Shown here: positions 1 through 13,054 of the stretch, piece by piece
Layout: each line of letters starts with the position of its first letter
Numbering within the stretch: the first letter of the stretch is position 1
NCBI GenBank assembly: GCA_021793115.1
Contig: JAJYTJ010000010.1
Span: 1 to 41,919 of the forward strand
Reading direction: 5' to 3'
DNA from: Actinomycetes bacterium
Lineage (GTDB): Bacteria; Actinomycetota; Actinomycetes; Actinomycetales; Cellulomonadaceae
DNA length: 41,919 nt
Position numbers and translations under genes: made by a program
Notes under the pieces: model-generated
The model's database searches: none
What the model was told of the DNA's origin: nothing
The model's input: only the letters and a program-made list of their open reading frames with translations

Positions 1-250
1 TGCCGTAGCGGTAGACGCCGTGCACCACGGCCCACTCGAGCAGCTCGTCCTGCGCCACCAGCCGGTCGAACTCGTCGTCGGTGACGAAGTGGTAGTGCAC
101 GCCCTGCTGCTCGCCGGGGCGCGGCGGGCGCGTGGTGGCCGAGACCGAGAGCCAGACCTGTGGGAAGTGCGTGCGGACGTCGGCGGCGACGGTGTCCTTG
201 CCGACGGCCGACGGCCCCGCGAGGACCGTCAGCCGGGCGGGCGTGGTCAT
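1..250 (-). CDS. gmk: Guanylate kinase, N-terminal part (runs off the left edge)
   Basis: Guanylate kinase phosphorylates GMP or dGMP to the diphosphate with ATP in the cytoplasm. The visible 83 residues begin [29 protein letters not shown] is the P-loop at about residues 12-20, and [20 protein letters not shown] follows, the GMP-binding block of the family (S-x-T-T-R-x-P-R-x-G-E). The ATG at 250 is preceded by AGGAG six bases upstream. The aspartate after the P-loop lysine, where many homologues have T or S, is common in actinobacteria. The gene lies 66 bases downstream of mihF in the same orientation, the classic mihF-gmk arrangement. The C-terminal half lies outside the window. Confidence 0.95.
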   Translation of the reverse strand, partial: MTTPARLTVLAGPSAVGKDTVAADVRTHFPQVWLSVSATTRPPRPGEQQGVHYHFVTDDEFDRLVAQDELLEWAVVHGVYRYG

Positions 251-274
251 GCGAGCTCCTGAGGTGGTGCGGAG

Positions 275-297
275 GGTGCCGGTGGTCTGCCGGCACC
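275..297 (-). terminator. Stem-loop after mihF
   Basis: Inverted repeat GGTGCCGG (275-282) / CCGGCACC (290-297) with a 7-base loop, starting about 20 bases after the mihF stop and ending 25 bases before the gmk start. There is no U-tract, which is common for actinobacterial terminators. It could also be a processing or attenuating structure between mihF and gmk. Confidence 0.4.
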
Positions 298-316
298 GCC
301 CGCAGACGCCTCCCGA

Positions 317-628
317 TCAGCCGAAGCGGTCGACGAGCGCCTTGACCTGGTGGGGGCCGAGGCCGCGCACGCGGCGCGTCTCGGAGATGCCGATGTCGGC
401 CATGATCGCGCGGGCCTTGACCTTGCCGACGCCGGGGAGCGACTCGAGCAGCGAGACGACCTTGAGCTTGCCGATCGTCTCGTCCTTCTGGCCCTGCTCG
501 ATGACGTCCGACAGGGAACCCTGGGAATACTTGAGGCGGTTCTTCACCTCGGCACGGGCCTGCCGGGCGGCGGCGGCCTTCTCGAGCGCTGCTGCGCGCT
601 GTTCTGGAGTCAGCGGGGGAAGAGCCAC
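317..628 (-). CDS. mihF: Integration host factor, actinobacterial type (mIHF)
   Basis: Small nucleoid-associated DNA-binding protein of the mycobacterial IHF family, which compacts and bends DNA and is unrelated to the enterobacterial IHF heterodimer. The 103 residues begin MALPPLTPEQRAAALEKAAA, a helical basic N-terminus matching the mycobacterial protein. A helix-hairpin-helix-like segment follows (LPGVGKVKARAIM, then RRVRGLGPHQVKAL). I chose the GTG at 628 because AGAAGG lies 8 bases upstream. A GTG at 637 is in frame but sits inside that ribosome binding site. It has a promoter of its own in the gap after pyrF and lies just ahead of gmk. Confidence 0.93.
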   Translation of the reverse strand: MALPPLTPEQRAAALEKAAAARQARAEVKNRLKYSQGSLSDVIEQGQKDETIGKLKVVSLLESLPGVGKVKARAIMADIGISETRRVRGLGPHQVKALVDRFG

Positions 629-679
629 GCGCGTCACCTTCTCTGGCTGGGGCCGGATTCCCGGTCGGGATCGGGATCG

Positions 680-708
680 AACCTAGCGAGCCGCAGGGCG
701 GTCGGCAA
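680..708 (-). promoter_or_regulatory. Candidate housekeeping promoter of mihF
   Basis: On the minus strand: TTGCCG (703-708) as -35, a 17-base spacer, and TAGGTT (680-685) as -10. Transcription would start near 673, about 45 bases before the mihF GTG. The gap between pyrF and mihF (629-792) is long for this tightly packed region, which fits a separate promoter. Confidence 0.55.
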
Positions 709-792
709 CGCGACGCGAGGGGGTGTCGACGGATCCGACCTGCCGGAACGTTTCGAAGGCGGCGTCCACGGCGGCCCGGCGGCGGCCCGGGC

Positions 793-1652
793 TCACCGCA
801 GCGCCCGGGCAGCCTCGTCCCGCGCGCGGCCCGCGGCAGCCCGCAGCGCGGCCGGTTCCGGCCCGGCGCCGAGCACGCCGCGGGAGGAGGCGGCCAGGAC
901 GGCGTGCCGCGCGTCGCCGAACACCTGCGCCAGCTCGGCCGGTCCGGCGCCCTGCGCGCCGACGCCGGGGGCCAGGAGAGGTCCGCCCACGGCCGCGAGG
1001 TCGAGCCCGAGCAGGCGCGGCGCGTCGCCGACGGTGGCACCCACGACGAGCCCGACCGAGCCGAGGCGGGCGCCCGACGAGCGGCGCTCGGCGGCGTTGA
1101 GCTCCGACGCGGCCCGCGCGACGGCCGTCGCCACGGCCGTTCCCTCGGCCGACCGGGCGTGCTGCACGCTCGCGCCCTCCGGGTTGGAGGTCAGCGCGAG
1201 GACGAAGAGGCCCCGCCCGCTCTCCCCCGCCGCCGCCACCGCGGGCGCGAGGGAGCCGAACCCGAGGTAGGGCGACACGGTGAGGGCGTCGCCGGCCAGC
1301 GGCGAGCCGTCGCGCAGGTAGGCGTCGGCGTAGGCGGCCATGGTGGAGCCGATGTCGCCACGCTTGGCGTCGACCACGACGAGCAGTCCACGCTCCCGCC
1401 CGGCCGCCACGACCTCCTCGAGCACGGCGACGCCGGCGGACCCGTGCCGTTCGAAGAACGCCGCCTGCGGCTTGACGGCCGGCACGGCGCCCGCCACCGC
1501 ATCGAGCGTGGCCAGCGCAAACGAACGCAGGCCGGACGGGTCGTCGGACAGCCCCCAGGCGCCCAGCAGGGACGGGTGCGGGTCGATGCCGACGCACAGC
1601 GGCCCGAGCGCGTCCATTGCGGCGGCCAGGCGGGCGCCGAAGGGCTCCCCGT

Positions 1653-1656
<4 letters not shown>
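793..1656 (-). CDS. pyrF: Orotidine 5'-phosphate decarboxylase (type 2)
   Basis: Last step of de novo UMP synthesis: decarboxylation of OMP. The protein has 287 residues, typical of the longer type 2 (mycobacterial and myxobacterial) subfamily. The catalytic D-x-K-x-x-D cluster is [10 protein letters not shown] at about 96-105 (Asp96, Lys98, Asp101). [11 protein letters not shown] near residue 21 and VKPQAAFFE near 62 are the substrate-binding strands, and the phosphate-binding end is [10 protein letters not shown]. The ATG overlaps the carB stop as ATGA (1653-1656), so translation is probably coupled. It is the last gene of the pyr operon. Confidence 0.96.
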
Positions 1657-4993
<3,337 letters not shown>

Positions 4994-4994
<1 letters not shown>

Positions 4995-6184
4995 CAGGCG
5001 GCACCCTTCGCGTCGGGCGTCCCGGGCCTCATGAGGCCCAGGAAGCGGTCGAACAGGTAGGCGGCGTCGTGCGGGCCGGCGGCCGCCTCGGGGTGGTACT
5101 GCACGGAGAAGGCGGGCAGGTCCAGCGCCTCGAGCCCCTCCACGACGTCGTCGTTGAGGTCGACGTGGCTCACGCGCACGCGCCCGTAGCGGCCGCCGTC
5201 GAACGGCGCGGTCACGTCGCCGTCCGTCGGGGCGTCCACCGCGAAGCCGTGGTTGTGGGCCGTGATCTCCACCTTCCCGGTGGTGCGGTCCATGACCGGC
5301 TGGTTCACGCCGCGGTGCCCGAAGACCAGCTTGTACGTGCCGAACCCGAGCGCCCGGCCGAAGATCTGGTTGCCATAGCAGATGCCGAAGAACGGGATCC
5401 GCCGGTCGAGCACCTCGCGCAGCAGCTCCACCTCGTGCGTGGCCGCGCCGGGGTCGCCCGGGCCGTTGGAGAAGAACACGCCGTCCGGCGCCGTCGCGAG
5501 CACGTCGTCGATCGACGCGGTCGACGGCAGCACGTGCACCTCGATGCCGCGCTCGGCCATCCGGTGCGGCGTCATCGACTTGATGCCCAGGTCGAGCGCC
5601 GCCACCCGGGCCACCGGCTCGGCGAGCTCGGCACCGTCGGGCCCGAGCGCCGCGATGACGTAGGCGGCGTCGGTGGACACCTCGCCGGCGAGGTCGGCCC
5701 CGGCCATGGGCCCGGCGGTGAGCACCTCGTCGAGCAGCTCGTCCAGCGGCCGGCGCTCGCCGCGGTCGTCGAGCAGCGCCGCGCCGGAGAAGATGCCCGC
5801 GCGCATCGCGCCCCGGTCGCGCAGATGGCGCGTGAGGGCGCGGGTGTCGATGCCGCTGATGCCCACGACGCCCTGGGCCACCAGCTCGTCGTCCAGCGTG
5901 CGGCGGGCCCGCCAGCTCGAGGCGCGCCGCGCGGGGTCGCGCACGACGTACCCGGCGACCCAGATGCGCGAGGACTCGGGGTCCTCGTCGTTCACGCCCG
6001 TGTTGCCGATGTGCGGCGCGGTCATGACGACGATCTGCCGGTGGTAGCTCGGATCGGTGAGCGTCTCCTGGTACCCGGTCATGCCGGTGGCGAAGACGAT
6101 CTCGCCGAGCGTGCGGCCGACGGCGCCGTAGGCGTCACCGGCGAACGTGCGGCCGTCCTCCAGGACGAGCACGGCGGGATTCAT
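4994..6184 (-). CDS. carA: Carbamoyl-phosphate synthase, small (glutaminase) subunit
   Basis: Class I glutamine amidotransferase subunit that hydrolyses glutamine and channels ammonia to CarB. It has 396 residues. The N-terminal CarA domain ([17 protein letters not shown]) is followed by the glutaminase domain, with FFSNGPGDP near 237, the nucleophile Cys269 in FFGICYGNQ, and HPEA near the C-terminus completing the triad. GICYGNQ in place of GICLGHQ is common in actinobacteria. The ATG overlaps the upstream gene's stop (ATGA, 6181-6184), and its own stop overlaps the carB start. Confidence 0.98.
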
Positions 6185-6687
6185 GCGGCCTCCCCGGGGA
6201 TGAGCGCCTGCACCGCGGCGACGAGCGCGGGCCGTTCCCCGCGGTGCCGCACGAGCAGGCCGGTGTCGAGCAGCCGATCGGCGCCCGTGTCCCACGTGAG
6301 GACCACGAGGCCGTCGCCGCCCATGAACTTGCCGGCCATGCCCGGCGCGGTGCCCACGCCACGTAGCTGCGCGGCGGGCACCCAGAGATCGGCGGCGCCG
6401 CGACGCCGCAGCAGCACGCCGGCGTCGTGGACCTCGACCTGCGCGGCGCTGCGGCTGCCGAGGTCGTGCGCGGCGACGCGGTCGAGCCAGTCGCCCGTGG
6501 TGGTCGACGAGACGTACGTCGCCTCGAGCGGTCCGAGCCGCGCCGCGCCGAGCCCGTCGGGCACCGCCGGGACGGCCGGGACCGCCTGCGCCGACGCGCG
6601 GGCGCGACGGCGCCAGCCGTGCCACATGCCCCACCCGGCCAGCGCAGCGACCGCGACGAGCGCGGTGATGTCCACCCACACGCGCAT
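6181..6687 (-). CDS. Conserved membrane-anchored protein between pyrC and carA (Rv1382-like position)
   Basis: 168 residues of unknown function. It starts with a short cytoplasmic or periplasmic tip, one membrane segment (about residues 7-26, [19 protein letters not shown]) and a basic stop (RRRAR), then a soluble domain rich in small beta-type stretches ([50 protein letters not shown]). Actinobacteria, including Mycobacterium tuberculosis (Rv1382), keep an unassigned membrane protein at exactly this place in the pyr operon. The start shares TGATG with the pyrC stop and the stop shares ATGA with the carA start, so it is part of the operon. A role in pyrimidine metabolism is suggested only by position. 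Confidence 0.85.
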   Translation of the reverse strand: MRVWVDITALVAVAALAGWGMWHGWRRRARASAQAVPAVPAVPDGLGAARLGPLEATYVSSTTTGDWLDRVAAHDLGSRSAAQVEVHDAGVLLRRRGAADLWVPAAQLRGVGTAPGMAGKFMGGDGLVVLTWDTGADRLLDTGLLVRHRGERPALVAAVQALIPGEAA

Positions 6688-8005
6688 CAGGCCAGCACCT
6701 TCCCGTCGGCCTGCCGGACCAAGGCCCCGCCGAGCACGGTGGGCCGCCCGCGCAGGAACGTCGCGACCACCGCGCCCGGGAGCTCCAGGCCGCGGTAGGG
6801 CGAGTTGACGCTCTTGGTCGCCTGCGCGCGCGGGTCGATCACCCGGCGTGCGCGCGGGTCCACCAGCACGAGGTTGGCGGGCTCCCCGACCGCGATCGGC
6901 CGCCCGTGCTCGGACTGCACGCGCCCGATCCGCGCGGGCGTCGTCGACATGACCCGCGCGACGTCCGACCACGACATGCGGCCCGTGTCGACCATGGTGG
7001 CCTGCACCACGGACAGCGCCGTCTCCAGGCCCGTCATGCCGAAGGCCGCGGCCGCCCACTCGCAGTCCTTGTCCTCGGCCGGGTGCGGCGCGTGGTCCGT
7101 GCCGACGGTGTCGATGGTGCCGTCCGCCAGGCCGGCGCGGACCGCCTCGACGTCGGCCGCCGTGCGCAGGGGCGGGTTGACCTTGAACACCGGGTCGTAG
7201 CCGCGCGCGTGCTCGTCGGTGAGGAACAGGTGGTGGGGCGTCACCTCGGCCGTGACGTCGATGCCCCGCGCCTTGGCCCAGCGGACGATCTCGACGCTGC
7301 CGGCCGTGGACACGTGCAGCACGTGCAGCCGGGAGCCGACGTGGGCGGCCAGCAGCACGTCCCGCGCGATGATCGCCTCCTCGGCCACGGCCGGCCAGCC
7401 CGCCAGGCCCAGCTCGGCCGAGACGACGCCCTCGTGCATCTGGGCGCCCTCGGTGAGCCGCGTCTCCTGCGAGTGCTGCGCGACGACGCCGTCGAAGGCC
7501 TTGACGTACTCCAGCGCACGGCGCATCACCACCGGGTCGGCGACGCAGCGCCCGTCGTCGGAGAACACCCGCACGCGCGCCGCGCTGGCGGCCATCGCGC
7601 CCAGCTCGGCGAGCCGCTCGCCCTCGAGCGCCACCGTGACGGCCCCCACCGGGTAGACATCCACCCAGCCGGCGTCGCGGCCGAGGCGCCACACCTGCTC
7701 CACCACGCCGGCCGTGTCGGCGACCGGTGACGTGTTGGCCATCGCGTGCACCGCGGTGAAGCCGCCGAGCGCGGCGGCACGCGTGCCGGTCTCGACGGTC
7801 TCGGCGTCCTCGCGGCCCGGCTCGCGCAGGTGCGTGTGGAGGTCCACCAGGCCGGGCAGCAGCACCAGCCCGGCGCCGTCGACGACCGTGGTCCCGGCGT
7901 CCGCGGGCAGGTCGGTGCCGATGGCGGAGATGACGCCGTCGGCGAGGGAGACGTCCGTGGGCGCGCCACCCAGGGGTGCCACGTGCGTCAGGAGATACCG
8001 CTCGC

Positions 8006-8009
<4 letters not shown>
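6687..8009 (-). CDS. pyrC: Dihydroorotase
   Basis: Zinc amidohydrolase that cyclises carbamoyl-aspartate to dihydroorotate. The 440 residues match the class I (long) family. The metal site begins with [10 protein letters not shown] (His58, His60 and the substrate Arg), followed by MANTSPVAD, the bridging-lysine-equivalent region, histidines in VLHVST and VTPHHL, and the catalytic aspartate in GTDHAPHP near residue 305. The substrate loop VNPPLR precedes it. The ATG overlaps the pyrB stop by ATGA (8006-8009), and the stop overlaps the next gene by TGATG. Confidence 0.97.
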
Positions 8010-9618
<1,609 letters not shown>

Positions 9619-9661
9619 TTAAAGGTGTCTGATCGACCCCCAGGGCGCGGGGGCCGCGCTC

Positions 9662-9667
9662 ACCCTA
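9662..9667 (-). promoter_or_regulatory. Candidate -10 box of the pyr operon
   Basis: TAGGGT on the minus strand, giving a start near 9655 and a leader of about 70 bases that includes the whole PyrR hairpin. No convincing -35 is visible. The box resembles the TAGGTT and TAGGAT boxes assigned to mihF and efp. Confidence 0.4.
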
Positions 9668-9702
9668 CCGTCTGCGCGCGTCGCCGCCAGCGCACATGGC
9701 GG

Positions 9703-10119
9703 TCAGGCGAGGAGCGTCGGCTTGAGGTCGACGATCCGGGCGAGCAGCCCGTTGACGAACGAGGGGCTCTCGTCCGTGGACAGCTCCTCCGCCAGCGCGA
9801 CCGCCTCCGACACCGCGACCGCGTCCGGCACCTCGTCGTTGTAGAGGATCTCCCACGCGCCGACGCGCAGCAGCGACCGGTCCACCGCGGGCATGCGCGC
9901 GACGGTCCAGCCGTGCGAGTGGGTCGCGAGCACCTCGTCGATCCGCTCGAGGTGCGCGACCACGCCCTCGACGAGGTCGACGGAGTACTGCGGCACGGGC
10001 GCCTGCGTGCCGGGCTCGGCGATGCGCCGGGCGAGGACCGTCAACGGGTCGAGGCCGCGCTGGTCGGCCTCGAACAGCACGTCGAGGGCCCGCTTGCGGG
10101 CCTTGGTCCGGGCGGCCAC
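9703..10119 (-). CDS. nusB: Transcription antitermination factor NusB
   Basis: RNA-binding factor that acts with NusE (S10) in antitermination, notably on rRNA operons. The 138 residues start MAARTKARKRALDVLFEADQRG, the hallmark N-terminal helix, and contain YSVDLVEGV, LLRVGAWEILY and SFVNGLLARI, all conserved in NusB. The GTG start follows the efp TAG stop with no gap (TAGGTG), and no clear ribosome binding site is seen, so translation is probably coupled to efp. efp-nusB is the standard actinobacterial pair. Confidence 0.96.
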   Translation of the reverse strand: MAARTKARKRALDVLFEADQRGLDPLTVLARRIAEPGTQAPVPQYSVDLVEGVVAHLERIDEVLATHSHGWTVARMPAVDRSLLRVGAWEILYNDEVPDAVAVSEAVALAEELSTDESPSFVNGLLARIVDLKPTLLA

Positions 10120-10683
10120 CTAGTCGTTCACGCGGCCCAGGTAGCTGCCGTCGCGCGTGTCGACCTTGACCTTGGTGCCCGTCTCGAGGAACAGCGGCAC
10201 CTGGATCTCGTACCCGGTCTGGACCGTGGCGGGCTTGGTGCCGGCCGACGAGCGGTCGCCCTGCAGCCCCGGCTCGGTGTACGTGATCTCGAGCACCACG
10301 GACGTCGGCAGCTCGATGTAGAGCGGGATGCCGTCGTTGGTGGCGACGGTCACGTTCTGGTTCTCCAGGAGGAAGTGTGCGGCGTCGCCGACGACCTCGT
10401 CCGAGATGTGCTCCTGGTCGTAGGTGACGGTGTCCATGAAGACGAAGTTGTCGCCGTCCTTGTACAGGTACTGCATCTCGCGCTTGTCGACGTTCGCGGT
10501 CTCGACCTTGACGCCCGCGTTGAACGTGCGGTCGACGACCTTGCCGGACATGACGTCCTTGAGCGTGGTGCGCACGAACGCGGGGCCCTTGCCGGGCTTG
10601 ACGTGCTGGAACTGCACGACGGTCCACAGCTTCCCGTCGATGCGCAGCACGAGGCCGTTCTTGAGGTCGTTCGTCGTCGCCAC
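10120..10683 (-). CDS. efp: Elongation factor P
   Basis: Relieves ribosomes stalled at proline runs. It has 187 residues in three beta-barrel domains. The tip loop is VKPGKGPAF with Lys32 in the palindrome PGKGP (30-34); this subfamily is known to work without the lysine modification used in E. coli. The GTG at 10683 has AGGAAG about 8 bases upstream; the longer frame to 10728 has an atypical Arg/Ser-rich extension and was rejected. It is translated with nusB. The proline-rich PilT N-terminus and PilO linker in this window are plausible clients (inference). Confidence 0.97.
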   Translation of the reverse strand: MATTNDLKNGLVLRIDGKLWTVVQFQHVKPGKGPAFVRTTLKDVMSGKVVDRTFNAGVKVETANVDKREMQYLYKDGDNFVFMDTVTYDQEHISDEVVGDAAHFLLENQNVTVATNDGIPLYIELPTSVVLEITYTEPGLQGDRSSAGTKPATVQTGYEIQVPLFLETGTKVKVDTRDGSYLGRVND

Positions 10684-10780
10684 TGGTCGTCTTCCTGTCG
10701 AGGATGGGGTGCTTCGAGCGGTCGCCACGGCACCGTCGTCCGCCGCCGGCCGTCGGCCGGGGCTCGTCGTGCGGTCACCA

Positions 10781-10806
10781 CGGCCCGCGGGCCGTCGGAC
10801 ATCCTA
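10781..10806 (-). promoter_or_regulatory. Candidate efp-nusB promoter and leader palindrome
   Basis: TAGGAT (10801-10806) on the minus strand looks like a -10 box, directly followed by the 14-base palindrome CGGCCCGCGGGCCG (10781-10794) near the expected start. The -35 is not clear. It lies in the 132-base gap between the DinB-like gene and efp. Confidence 0.35.
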
Positions 10807-10815
10807 CCGTGCGCA

Positions 10816-11388
10816 CTACTGCCCGACCCGACCGTCGAGACACTCCCGCAGCAGGTCCGCGTGCCCCAGGTGGCGCGCGTACTCCTCGACGAGGTGCTCG
10901 AGCACGTCGCGCACGCTCACGGGCTCGCCGCGGTTGTCGACGGTGCGGCCCAGGTCGCCGTCGGTGAGGGTGTCGAGCCACGCGTCCGCGGCGTCGACCT
11001 CGGCCCGCCACGTCGCCCAGGCCTCGGCGACCACCGCCGGGTCCGCCACGGCGCCGTCGAAGTCCGCGTCACGGTCCTCCGGGGTGGCGTACAGGGGCGC
11101 GACGTCCGCCTGCCCCTGGAGCACACGCCGGAACCACGTGCGCTCGACGTGGGCGAGGTGCCGCACGAGCCCGAGCAGCGACAGCGTGGAGGGCGGCGCG
11201 GACCGGCGCGCCAGCTGTTCGGCGTCCAGCCCGTCGCACTTCATGACGAGCGTCATGCGGTACTGGTTCAGGTACGTGCGGTGAGTCGCGAGCTCACCGA
11301 CGGGCGTGCGCAGCGCCTCCCGGGGGTCCTCCTCGGCGTCCACCCACATGTCGGGGTGCACGGTGGCCTTCGTCCAGCGCTCGGGCAT
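10816..11388 (-). CDS. DinB-superfamily protein (DUF664)
   Basis: Small four-helix-bundle protein of 190 residues. Histidines sit where DinB/YfiT-type proteins bind a metal: HRTYLNQYR, HLAHVERTWF and HLVEEYARHLGHADLLRE. WLDTLTDGDLGRTV and GEPVSVRDVLEHL are typical of the actinobacterial DUF664 group. Relatives include thiol-dependent S-transferases (mycothiol- or bacillithiol-linked), but the substrate here is unknown. I prefer the ATG at 11388 (MPERWTKATVHPDMW); an in-frame ATG at 11406 is possible and neither has a clear ribosome binding site. The position between the shikimate genes and efp is not known to be meaningful. Confidence 0.85.
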   Translation of the reverse strand: MPERWTKATVHPDMWVDAEEDPREALRTPVGELATHRTYLNQYRMTLVMKCDGLDAEQLARRSAPPSTLSLLGLVRHLAHVERTWFRRVLQGQADVAPLYATPEDRDADFDGAVADPAVVAEAWATWRAEVDAADAWLDTLTDGDLGRTVDNRGEPVSVRDVLEHLVEEYARHLGHADLLRECLDGRVGQ

Positions 11389-11433
11389 GCCACGACACAA
11401 CGTCATGGCCCGGCCGGGCGCAAGCGGGCGCCG

Positions 11434-11850
11434 TCAGCGCGTGAGGATCCAGCGGCCCAGGATGCCCACGCCGGTGGCCCACGTGAGCGAGGCCAGCGTG
11501 CCGACGACGAACCGCTCCGACGCCGCCGGGTGCTCCCGCAGCTCCGGGTAGCGGCCGAGCCCCTTGACGGCGACCACCACGGCGATGGCGGTCGGCTCGC
11601 CGTAGAGCAGCGCACCGCACGTGGCGAGCCGCTCGAGGAGCCCGATCCACGTGCCGCCCCGCAGCGCGGCGAGCGCGCCCGCGCCCTCGGGGCCGTCCGG
11701 CTCGGGCGGGTCACCCTGGGGGCTCGCGGTGCCGCCGGCGTCCGACGAGCGTGACGCGAGGTGGAGCACCAGGCGCGTGACCGTCCAGCCGCCGCCCGTG
11801 GAGAGCGCGAGGGCGAGGACGACGACGAGGGCGCCGAGCCACGGGGTCAC
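11434..11850 (-). CDS. Small actinobacterial membrane protein, function unknown
   Basis: 138 residues starting at a GTG. A first membrane segment covers about 5-17 (LGALVVVLALALS), followed by a polar, proline- and glycine-rich linker (about 34-60). The C-terminal hydrophobic part contains GGTWIGLLERLA, GEPTAIAVVVAVKGLGRYPEL and FVVGTLASLTWATGVGIL. The ERLA...GEPTAIAVVVAVKGLGRYPEL pattern recurs in unnamed actinobacterial proteins. Such proteins often sit beside SatD-like regulators like the one just upstream, so the two may form a unit (inference). No enzymatic motif was seen. Confidence 0.7.
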   Translation of the reverse strand: MTPWLGALVVVLALALSTGGGWTVTRLVLHLASRSSDAGGTASPQGDPPEPDGPEGAGALAALRGGTWIGLLERLATCGALLYGEPTAIAVVVAVKGLGRYPELREHPAASERFVVGTLASLTWATGVGILGRWILTR

Positions 11851-11916
11851 GCCGCCGAGGGTGCCCTGGACGGCGCCGGGCCGTCAACCGGGCGGACGTC
11901 GGTCCGCGGCAGGTCG

Positions 11917-12507
11917 TCACCCGGCGGCGGCCACCAGCAGGCGCGCGGCCGCGGGCCGGGCGGCCGTCTCCTCGGCCCACAGGGCGGCCCGCAGCCGCTG
12001 GCTCACGGCCTGCACGCTGATGCCGAGCCGGCGTGCCGTCGCGCCCTGCCCCTCGCCGGCGGCGGCGAGGTCGGCCACCTCCCAGCCGGCGGTGCTGCGC
12101 CGCGCGGCGACCGCGGCGACGAGCGTGAGCACCGCCTCGGCGTCCGCGGCGGCGGCGTGGTCCGCGCCCCGGACGGCCAGCGGGACCGACCGGTGCCGGC
12201 TCTTGGCGGCCTCGACCGCCTCGCGGGCCAGGATGAACGCCTCCCCCGACGCCGCGCGCGACGACGCGGGCAGCGGTTCGTCGACGGGCCCGGCCCCGAT
12301 GCCGACGCTCCAGCCGCCACCCCGGAGCAGGTGCAGCGCGAGGTCCACGGTCCCGCGGGCGTCGTCGAGCACCGCCTGGACCTCGTCGCCGACCGTGCGC
12401 TCGGCCGGACGGACCACGCCGGCGACGCGCGGCAGGCCGGCGAGGAGCTCGGCGACGCGCTCGCCGACCACCCGGCTCCCCCGCTGGTCCGCTGTGACGA
12501 CCCACAT
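11917..12507 (-). CDS. SatD-like protein with C-terminal helix-turn-helix
   Basis: 196 residues. The N-terminal 120 resemble the SatD family: MWVVTADQRGSR, then VGDEVQAVLDD, WSVGIGAGPVDEPLP and RAASGEAFILAREAVEAAK. The last 60 form a probable DNA-binding helix-turn-helix (AAGEGQGATARRLGISVQAVSQRLRAALWAEE). The biochemical role of SatD proteins is not firmly known. The ATG at 12507 sits 7 bases after a -10-like CAGACT, so the transcript may be leaderless. A striking nested palindrome immediately upstream suggests the protein regulates its own promoter. The family assignment rests on motif memory only. Confidence 0.72.
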   Translation of the reverse strand: MWVVTADQRGSRVVGERVAELLAGLPRVAGVVRPAERTVGDEVQAVLDDARGTVDLALHLLRGGGWSVGIGAGPVDEPLPASSRAASGEAFILAREAVEAAKSRHRSVPLAVRGADHAAAADAEAVLTLVAAVAARRSTAGWEVADLAAAGEGQGATARRLGISVQAVSQRLRAALWAEETAARPAAARLLVAAAG

Positions 12508-12509
12508 GG

Positions 12510-12559
12510 CCTCAAGTCTGACACCTTGATCTGGACAGATCAAGGCTGGGTCCTTGAGG
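12510..12559 (-). promoter_or_regulatory. Nested palindromic operator/promoter of the satD-like gene
   Basis: A two-tier palindrome centred between 12534 and 12535. Inner arms CCTTGATCT (12524-12532) and AGATCAAGG (12537-12545) flank GGAC. Outer arms CCTCAAG (12510-12516) and CTTGAGG (12553-12559) are symmetric about the same centre. On the minus strand TTGATC inside the inner arm, 17 bases and CAGACT could form the promoter, so a bound dimer would cover the -35 and spacer. It is not a terminator: the stem is AT-containing and there is no U-tract. Confidence 0.65.
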
Positions 12560-12564
12560 ATTCG

Positions 12565-13005
12565 TCAGCGGCGCGCCGCCACCGCGCGGAGCGCGAGCTC
12601 GTACGACTGGGCGCCGAATCCGGCCACGGTCCCCGTCGCGACGGGCCCGACGACCGACACGTGCCGGAACGCCTCCCGCGCGAGCGGGTTGGACAGGTGC
12701 ACCTCGACGAGCACGAGGCCGGCACCGGTCACCTGCGCGGCCGCGTCGCGCAGCGCGTAGGAGTAGTGCGTGAACGCGGCCGGGTTGAGCACCACGTCCG
12801 CGCGCGAGTCCACCGCCTCGTGCAGCCAGCCGACCAGCTCGGCCTCGTCGTCGGTCTGCCGCACCTCGACCTCGAGGCCGAGCTCGGCGCCCCACGCCAC
12901 GGCGGCCGCGGCGAGGTCCGCCAGCGTCGCCGAGCCGTACACCTCCGGTTCGCGGATGCCGAGGCGGCCGAGGTTGGGACCGTTGAGGACGAGGACGCGC
13001 GTCAC
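12565..13005 (-). CDS. aroQ: 3-Dehydroquinate dehydratase, type II
   Basis: Third step of the shikimate pathway: trans-dehydration of 3-dehydroquinate. The 146 residues match the dodecameric type II family. The N-terminal [21 protein letters not shown] carries Asn and the catalytic Tyr with the flexible Arg loop. [15 protein letters not shown] binds substrate, and [18 protein letters not shown] supplies the catalytic His. It starts at GTG 13005, about 50 bases after aroB, in the same direction. Confidence 0.96.
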   Translation of the reverse strand: MTRVLVLNGPNLGRLGIREPEVYGSATLADLAAAAVAWGAELGLEVEVRQTDDEAELVGWLHEAVDSRADVVLNPAAFTHYSYALRDAAAQVTGAGLVLVEVHLSNPLAREAFRHVSVVGPVATGTVAGFGAQSYELALRAVAARR

Positions 13006-13054
13006 GCCGCACAGGCTAGAGGACGACGGCGCCCCGCGGGGTGGCGCGCGGCGG

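Noticed and set aside
10684..10728. N-terminal extension of EF-P to 10728
   Set aside because: Low-complexity residues before the canonical start; the GTG at 10683 has a good ribosome binding site.
12511..12533. Plus-strand CTCAAGT near the satD-like gene as a further sigma-28-like promoter
   Set aside because: No CGAT follows at the required 16-base distance; it is part of the nested palindrome.
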